A stretch of 64,000 nucleotides of DNA, taken from positions 1,335,669 to 1,399,668 of the forward strand of contig JAXIVH010000032.1 of NCBI GenBank assembly GCA_036785325.1, read 5' to 3'. A program made the translations under genes and the position numbers. Within the stretch, counting starts at the first letter, position 1; each line of letters opens with the position of its first letter. Below the pieces are notes generated by a model. That model ran no database searches, was not told the DNA's origin, and saw only the letters and a program-made list of their open reading frames with translations. Origin of the DNA: Urophycis tenuis (taxonomy: Eukaryota > Chordata > Actinopteri > Gadiformes > Phycidae). Shown here one piece after another: positions 35,397 to 64,000 of this stretch.

Positions 35397-36292
35397 GCGG
35401 ACGGGACGCCCGCCATTTTGAAGTGCTACCAATGATCACGCTCCTCCCTCTGGAGCGGCCCCCCGCACAGATTTGCCACGGTCGGTTCAGTTGACAGGGT
35501 GACTATCACGCTGGTGGGGGGGGGGACCTGTAGCCAGTGCCCCCGGTGGACCCGGGAGGGCGTGGCTAGCCGGCTGTGTTTTTAGGACGGTGTTTGGACT
35601 GGTAGTTGACATGAGCGTTTGGTCCATGGTGAAGACTCCATGATGTGAGTGTGTAGTTCTGCAGTGAGCTCGGACCTGTCGTCTATCAGGGCTTTGTAGG
35701 GGCCGGTCTCGTTGGGTCCCACATGCACAGACCGTCAGTGTAAAAGTACTGTTGTGCATTGTCGAATTGTCTGAAAGTTAAAGTGATGGGACAACAGAAA
35801 TGTACTTCTAAATATTATATTTTATATGAAGGGTTATAAAGGTGTGCACTAAGCATTAGAAGATGGTACAGCTGACTGAAGCTTCGAGGATATCTAAACT
35901 ACACACACTACACACAAACACAGGTGGGGGTTCAGACCACACATACAATCCTGAGTGTTTCCAAGAGGTTATTAGCTGACTTTGAGATGTATATTAATGT
36001 ACTCCTTTACATTTTTCGGGAGATGTGCAGTGGACACATCCCTGATATGATATATGATATGTGATATGTTGTGGCCATTTTACATTTGTTAAGATTTCTA
36101 GAAATGGGTTACAGGGAGTTTATCAGTCCATTTGTAAGATGTTGATGACATTATATGTACATTATTGCTAATACACATTTCTTTCTGTTGTCTTTAAACT
36201 TTGCTGCATTCCATACTGGAAAACGCTTAACTGCTTTATATACATGTATGTATGTACTATGTATTGTACATACTTTATTTTCTGAAAATAAA
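35397..36292 (+). other. NOXO1 copy 2 3' untranslated region
   Basis: Sequence from the stop codon to an AATAAA at 36287-36292. No other gene is seen. A short G run lies at 35515-35525. Confidence 0.65.
36287..36292 (+). terminator. NOXO1 copy 2 poly(A) signal
   Basis: AATAAA in an AT-rich context about 890 bp after the stop codon; convergent with the TBL3 signal. Confidence 0.65.
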
Positions 36293-36722
36293 CCAAGCAA
36301 TGGTATCTTCTCCATTTGTTGAAAGAACACTTTGTTTTGCGGATGTCTGTACTCCCACACAATCAATCACTGAAAGTCATACCCCCTTGTGAAATCACAC
36401 TTCACTTACATAACTGACATAGGTCCAACAAACGTATCTTCAAATCCATTCATCAAGACTGACGCCGCTTTTAAAAGTAACAAAGCGTGGCATACTAGAA
36501 CATAGCATGGACATTGTCTCGACAGTCGCGTCTCAAGATTCCTTGTTGCGGTTGCACGTACCAAGCCATGGCAGGTCGGAAACATCACAGCTGCATGAAC
36601 GGCGTGTGCAACTGTCAAACACTACAACATACTTTCAACACAAATGCATTTTTGTTAAAACAAAACAAAAACGAATCACATGGATCCACAGACCACAACA
36701 TGACACCAAAAGTTTTTTGAAT

Positions 36723-36728
36723 TTTATT
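36723..36728 (-). terminator. TBL3 poly(A) signal
   Basis: AATAAA on the minus strand about 520 bp after the end of the TBL3 tail exon. A second copy lies at 36873-36878. Confidence 0.55.
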
Positions 36729-37247
36729 TTAAAATCACATTTTCATCTTGATATACAAAATCTGCAGTTACAAGGAAATGTCTTACTTTTCTCCTCAGCA
36801 AACCGGGAAACTGATCAGGCTAAACATTGCGAAAGAGAAAAAAAAAATGCAAGGGAGAGATAAATATACCCCTTTATTTATTCTGCTCTTAAAGATAAAC
36901 CCATCCAGGCTTCCGTCTTCCAGCTGAACCACGGGATTGGACCGGAGTCGGCTTCAGAAAAAAAAAAAGCACAATAACAAAAAGGAGGGCGACTGCACTT
37001 GGGTAATGGAACAGCGTTCGCTTCTACTCGGCGTTCCACGGCAGGAACGCCGTCTTTCTCCGTGTGCGTAATCCCAAGTACAAAGTGGAACCAGTCGAAG
37101 GCACGTCCCGTTCAGCGGCCTGGGCTCCGAGCACGCGGTGCTGGACCAGGGTGGTCCCCCCCCCCCCACCCCCCGCCCCCCCCCGTGTCTCCCTCTGGTG
37201 TCAGCCGCCCACGGTCACCGTGGGTTGCCGGTCGCCAGCCCCCCGGG

Positions 37248-60289
<23,042 letters not shown>

Positions 60290-60976
60290 TTTACTCAGTC
60301 GACTTGCTAATAAACGCTATATTCGCAAGGTGGACGATTTTCTATTCGTTATATATGGAGCAAATTTTCACAGATCAACAAATCCCACATGTCGAGAAGT
60401 GAGAGTCGCAGACTTTGTACGTCACGGGAGCTCGTAGCGCACAATACTGTGATTGGCTGAAGTGTTTCTATCCCAACTTGTCAGTGAGTATTTTTTAAAA
60501 GCAATAATACATGAACCAATTCATTATTATAGGTCATTGGGAATCCACAGTTAAAATACAATACAGTTCACGATTCATCACCGTGAGTAATGAGATTTCC
60601 CGCTAAATTATGACGTGCCTGTTTTGTATTGTTTTTGAAAGCATCTATTCAGAGGGATGGATGTCACTAGAGAGGTGGCTCGCCGCGACAAAAACATCCT
60701 TTTCGTCATTTTCCAACATGATCGGCGCCCACCATGCTAGAACAGGACAGAAAGCCCACGCCTCACATGGAAAACAATTATCTCCTCCGTGGTTTAGATA
60801 TATTGGTAGATAACATACGTTGACGCGCATGTTCCCTGACTTCATGCGTTGTGCGGAAGGTTCATGTATGTGTTCTATTGATAATGTGGGTGTGTAGCTT
60901 GTGTTACATGGCTGCGAGCGATATGGAGTAGCCCTATACAGGAATGGAAACGGGGTGATCAGAAGTGAAGGTTGTT
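60290..60976. promoter_or_regulatory. Divergent TBL3/RNF151 promoter region
   Basis: 687 bp between the two divergent start codons. It contains inverted CCAAT (ATTGG near 60453), no clear TATA and no repeats. A shared bidirectional promoter is inferred from the arrangement only. Confidence 0.5.
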
Positions 60977-63545
60977 ATGGTGAGTTTTGGCTTTATTTCA
61001 AAAAGGTATTTAGAATTCGAATGAGTTAATTCGTCAAGAGTAAACTGTCTGTGTTTGTGTTATTGTTTGAGCATTGATGGTATATTTTTGTGACTTTTGA
61101 CTCTGTTTAAAACATGTTTTAACCATGTTGTGGCTTATTACATTTTCAATTTCCATTCATGAATTGTCAATTGGCAACTACTTCCAAAATTGTCAAAATT
61201 TACATCTCGGAAATATGTTTTGAATTTCATTATTCGGGTGTTAGTATAATAGACAATAGTTAAGTTTCTTATCACATGATCTGGTCACATGGCTTTCGTT
61301 TCCAGAAGGGCAATTGTAGATGGGCCCCTTTCGCCTTGACAATGACCCGCTGACACGTTGACAGGTGACAGGTTGGGGGCATTTGTGAATCATAGCACTA
61401 ATAGTAGTAATAGTCAGGGTCGGTGCTAGCCATTTGGGTGCCCTAAGCACAGATGCATTGTGGTGCCCCTCAAAAATGGACTTCAACTCAGTAATTGTCA
61501 GTATGTTTCTCTTTATTTCCAAAATAACTCCACAATGTCAGTTGCTGATGGCCTCTCAGTGACAGGACTCACTCTGCCAGAAGTGGTGGTTGTGGGCTGG
61601 GTTGTATCTGTACCTGAACTAGTAGTTGATGGTTGTTGGTCAGGGCTGAGTGCTGTTGCAGAGTCTGCAGAGCTTGGTGGTTGATGATGTGTGCTTGAAC
61701 TGCTGGTGGATGATTGATCATCTAAATCTTCCTCCTGGTCTTGAGGAACTCCTTGCACACATCTAAGCATTGACCCTGCATTCAGAAATACAAGTAAAAT
61801 ACTCAGGGATTGTATGCTGAAATACAGTTTTGCACCTTGATTCAAAAACAATATTACATATTAATTACAGGTTTATGTAAGCCCCCGAGGCACTTGGTGC
61901 CCTACGCGCAGTGCGTGTTCTGCGTGTGCGGAGCGCCGGCGCTGGTAATAGTTGTAGTTTCCATGAACCTACAGCATTTAGAAAGCCAACCTTGCATAAC
62001 AACACACTAACGTATCATCTATGTGATGAAATGTATGTCTTATAACATATGTTATTTATGAAGAAACAATGAAACTGTCTCGGCTTTAACTGCACACATT
62101 TGAACACAGTTAGAAGCCAGCACCTCTGAATAAAATGTCCGTGCGTCGTCGTGATTGGTCGCCACATGTCTCCAGGCGGATTCAGAGGTGACGCCGCAGA
62201 GCGGGGGTTATGACGTGGAGCTGTTCGTGGACCCGCCGGACTACGACCTCATCTGCACCATCTGCCAGGGGGTCCTGCGCTGCCCTGTGAGGGCTGCCTG
62301 CCACCACATCTTCTGCAAGCGATGCATTTTGCAATGGCTGAAGAGGTACAGACCTCACCGACCGTTGTGGATTAGGGCATCATTCACAGTATACTTAGAC
62401 AGGACTTGGGCCAGGGGTAGTGCAGTGGTTAGGGTGTTTGACTACAATGCTCATTAATGGCGTGAGCCGCCTTGGATCCAAGTGCCTGCTAAATGACTAG
62501 ACAGCTGTAGGAACAAGTTGAAAAGCAGTGTTGACTGAGAGTGATTCCCCTGCAGGCAGGAGACGTGCCCATGCTGCAGAAAGGCTGTCAACCAGAGCGT
62601 GATCTTTGTCATGTTTAAGCTCAGCAGGTCGATTGGCCGCATGAAGATTAAGGTAGGACTGCGCAAAGGAGCCTCGACAGCATTAAGAAAGGGACAACAA
62701 CGTTGTTACTATCCTCAGATTATTTGAAATTTCAATCCTCAAAATACAAGTAAGTACACCGAGACACCATAGGGTCACGTGCCAGTCTTGTCACATGAAA
62801 TTAGTTTGCCCCTTTTTCTTTAACATTTCAGTTGAATATTTTTTTTTTGCATAACATAGTAAAACTTGATGCTCTTTAATGAACACTTCGAAATCCATCT
62901 CATGGTAACCGCATGAACGGCCATGCTCTCATAAGACATACACTCATGGCTTGTCTAGCATTGAGTATATACTGTAACCAATGACCAGGCGTTGGTGAAG
63001 CTGAGTTCCCCTCACCGCATGTCCTCCACTCTCCGCCCCCCCCCCCCCCCCCCCCCCCGCAGTGCCGGAACGAGATCCGCGGCTGCCCGGCCACGTTCGC
63101 CCTGGCGGAGCAGTACTGCCACAGCATGACCTGCCCCTTCGAGCTCATCCCCTGCCCCTACCAGGGCTGCCGCGCGCAGCTGCTCCGCCGCGACCTGGAG
63201 GCCCACGGTCGCCACTGCGAACACTGGCGGCAGCCGTGCCGCATGGGCTGCGGCGTGGTGCTGTCGCACCGCACGCAGGCCCAGCACAACTGCTACCAGC
63301 AGCTGAGGCAGGAGTACGCCGTGCGGCAGAGGAACCACCGGGCCATCGCCGTGGCCCTGCAGCGGAAGATGCGGCGCATGCAGAGCACGGTGGCCCACAT
63401 GAAGCGGCAGATCGGCCTGATCTGCCAGAGCCTGGAGGTCATGGACGACCTGCAGGAGGAGGAGGAGGTGGAAGGGGAGCTGGAGGACGAAGAGGAGGAG
63501 GGTCACGGGGCGCCCAGCGGCGCTGCCGGTGTCAGCGGCTTGTGA
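60977..63545 (+). CDS. rnf151: RNF151, RING finger and TRAF-type zinc finger protein
   Basis: Exons: 60977-60979 (ATG only, followed by GTGAGT), 62176-62345, 62556-62652, 63063-63545; 250 residues (human 245). Landmarks: GGYDVELFVDPPDYDLICTI, a C3HC4 RING (CTICQGVL, CHHIFCKRCI, CPCCRK), two TRAF-type zinc-finger segments (CPFELIPCPYQGC, HRTQAQHNCY) and an acidic Glu-rich tail. Human RNF151 begins MGGGYDLNLF, so a start just upstream of this exon is expected. The ATG-only first exon keeps phase 0 and is the best candidate, though unproven. RNF151 is a testis-enriched putative E3 ligase linked to acrosome formation in mouse. Intron 3 ends in a poly-C tract of about 20 followed by GCAG. Confidence 0.9.
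60980..62175 (+). other. RNF151 intron 1
   Basis: About 1.2 kb with no second gene recognised. A minus-strand open frame (61513-61851, Ser/Thr-rich) and its plus-strand partner have no known similarity and were not called. Confidence 0.55.
62405..62505 (+). mobile_element. Short SINE fragment
   Basis: CCAGGGGTAGTGCAGTGGTT is SINE-head-like and TGCCTGCTAAATGACTAG is tail-like. The fragment is internally deleted and lies in RNF151 intron 2. Confidence 0.45.
63038..63059. repeat. Poly-C acceptor tract of RNF151 exon 4
   Basis: About 22 C followed by GCAG and the exon. It serves as the polypyrimidine tract. Confidence 0.9.
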
Positions 63546-64000
63546 TTAGGGGGGAGTCGGGGGGGGGGTGGGGGGGGGGGTCACTCACACACTGTGTGGG
63601 TGTGTGTGTGTGTGTGTGTTTGGGAGGGATTTGGATGTGTGTAATTACAGTGAATAAGCTACATGTTTAATGATGGAAGAAAGTATTAAAGAAATACAGT
63701 GGTTTACAGATAGGGAATTTTGAGATATTCACAGCGAACACCTCTATTTCATAACATGCATAGGCCACAACCTACGCGTCATTCCCAGTTTAAGATGTTG
63801 ACTGGAGAAAATCATGGGTCCTACTTTTTGTCTATGTCAATTGGAAGGAGTTTTTTTTACAAGTATAAATAGTTTTTTCAAAACATGTAGTGTGGCATTT
63901 AGTAGGTATTTTGTAGATTTTGTGTAGGCCTACCCAACGCATATTGACAGCTGATTTATTTGGTTTGCACTAACAATGGTCAAATGTACCTCAGGGGACC
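63546..64000 (+). other. RNF151 3' untranslated region and downstream DNA
   Basis: G-rich and (GT)n tracts at 63548-63620, then ATTAAA at 63685-63690 as a probable poly(A) signal. Nothing else is recognised up to the window edge. Confidence 0.55.

Noticed and set aside
34374..35432. 352-residue minus-strand frame opposite NOXO1 exon 8
   Set aside because: High GC keeps the antisense frame open; the plus strand carries the conserved NOXO1 tail and splice sites.

Overview
This is a window of animal nuclear DNA. Short exons with canonical splice sites, very dense microsatellites, SINEs, LINE and DNA-transposon copies, and the encoded proteins all point to a teleost fish. The species cannot be fixed from the sequence. 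Runs of pure G or C and long (CT)n, (CA)n and (GT)n tracts are exceptionally frequent. A 200-base run of N at 3792-3991 is an assembly gap.

The gene order joins two human neighbourhoods (human positions from memory). The left part is TOM1L2 (-, three 3'-side exons only), DRC3/LRRC48 (+, complete, 12 exons) and GID4 (+, complete, 6 exons), matching human 17p11.2 without ATPAF2. The right part is NOXO1 (+, two tandem copies), TBL3/UTP13 (-, 22 well-supported exons plus an uncertain tail exon) and RNF151 (+, complete), matching human 16p13.3.

Between GID4 and TBL3 lies a tandem segmental duplication. Unit 1 runs from the fifth GID4 exon (about 14430) to the last exon of NOXO1 copy 1 (about 29578). 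Unit 2 starts with a decayed GID4 exon 5-6 fragment at about 29580 and ends with the intact NOXO1 copy 2 (32644-35396). Unit 1 has gathered an RLE-type non-LTR retrotransposon (about 18230-21720), a Tc1/mariner palindrome, an 812-bp foldback repeat, and a 2799-bp P-element-like transposon (26703-29501). The last has perfect 31-bp terminal inverted repeats and an 8-bp target duplication, and it sits inside exon 8 of NOXO1 copy 1. That copy is truncated after its second SH3 domain.

Other notable points: two AT-AC (U12-type) introns in DRC3; a TBL3 minisatellite built from the end of a coding exon plus its 5' splice site; a 742-bp hAT-like element with an 8-bp target duplication; two MITE-like elements; and poly-C or C/T-repeat tracts that act as polypyrimidine tracts at several acceptors.

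The genes do not form one pathway. DRC3 belongs to the ciliary nexin-dynein regulatory complex, GID4 is the degron receptor of the CTLH/GID ubiquitin ligase, NOXO1 organises the NOX1-type NADPH oxidase, TBL3 is a U3 small-subunit processome protein, and RNF151 is a RING/TRAF-type zinc-finger protein. TBL3 and RNF151 are divergent with about 690 bp between their start codons. NOXO1 copy 2 and TBL3 converge, with poly(A) signals about 430 bp apart.
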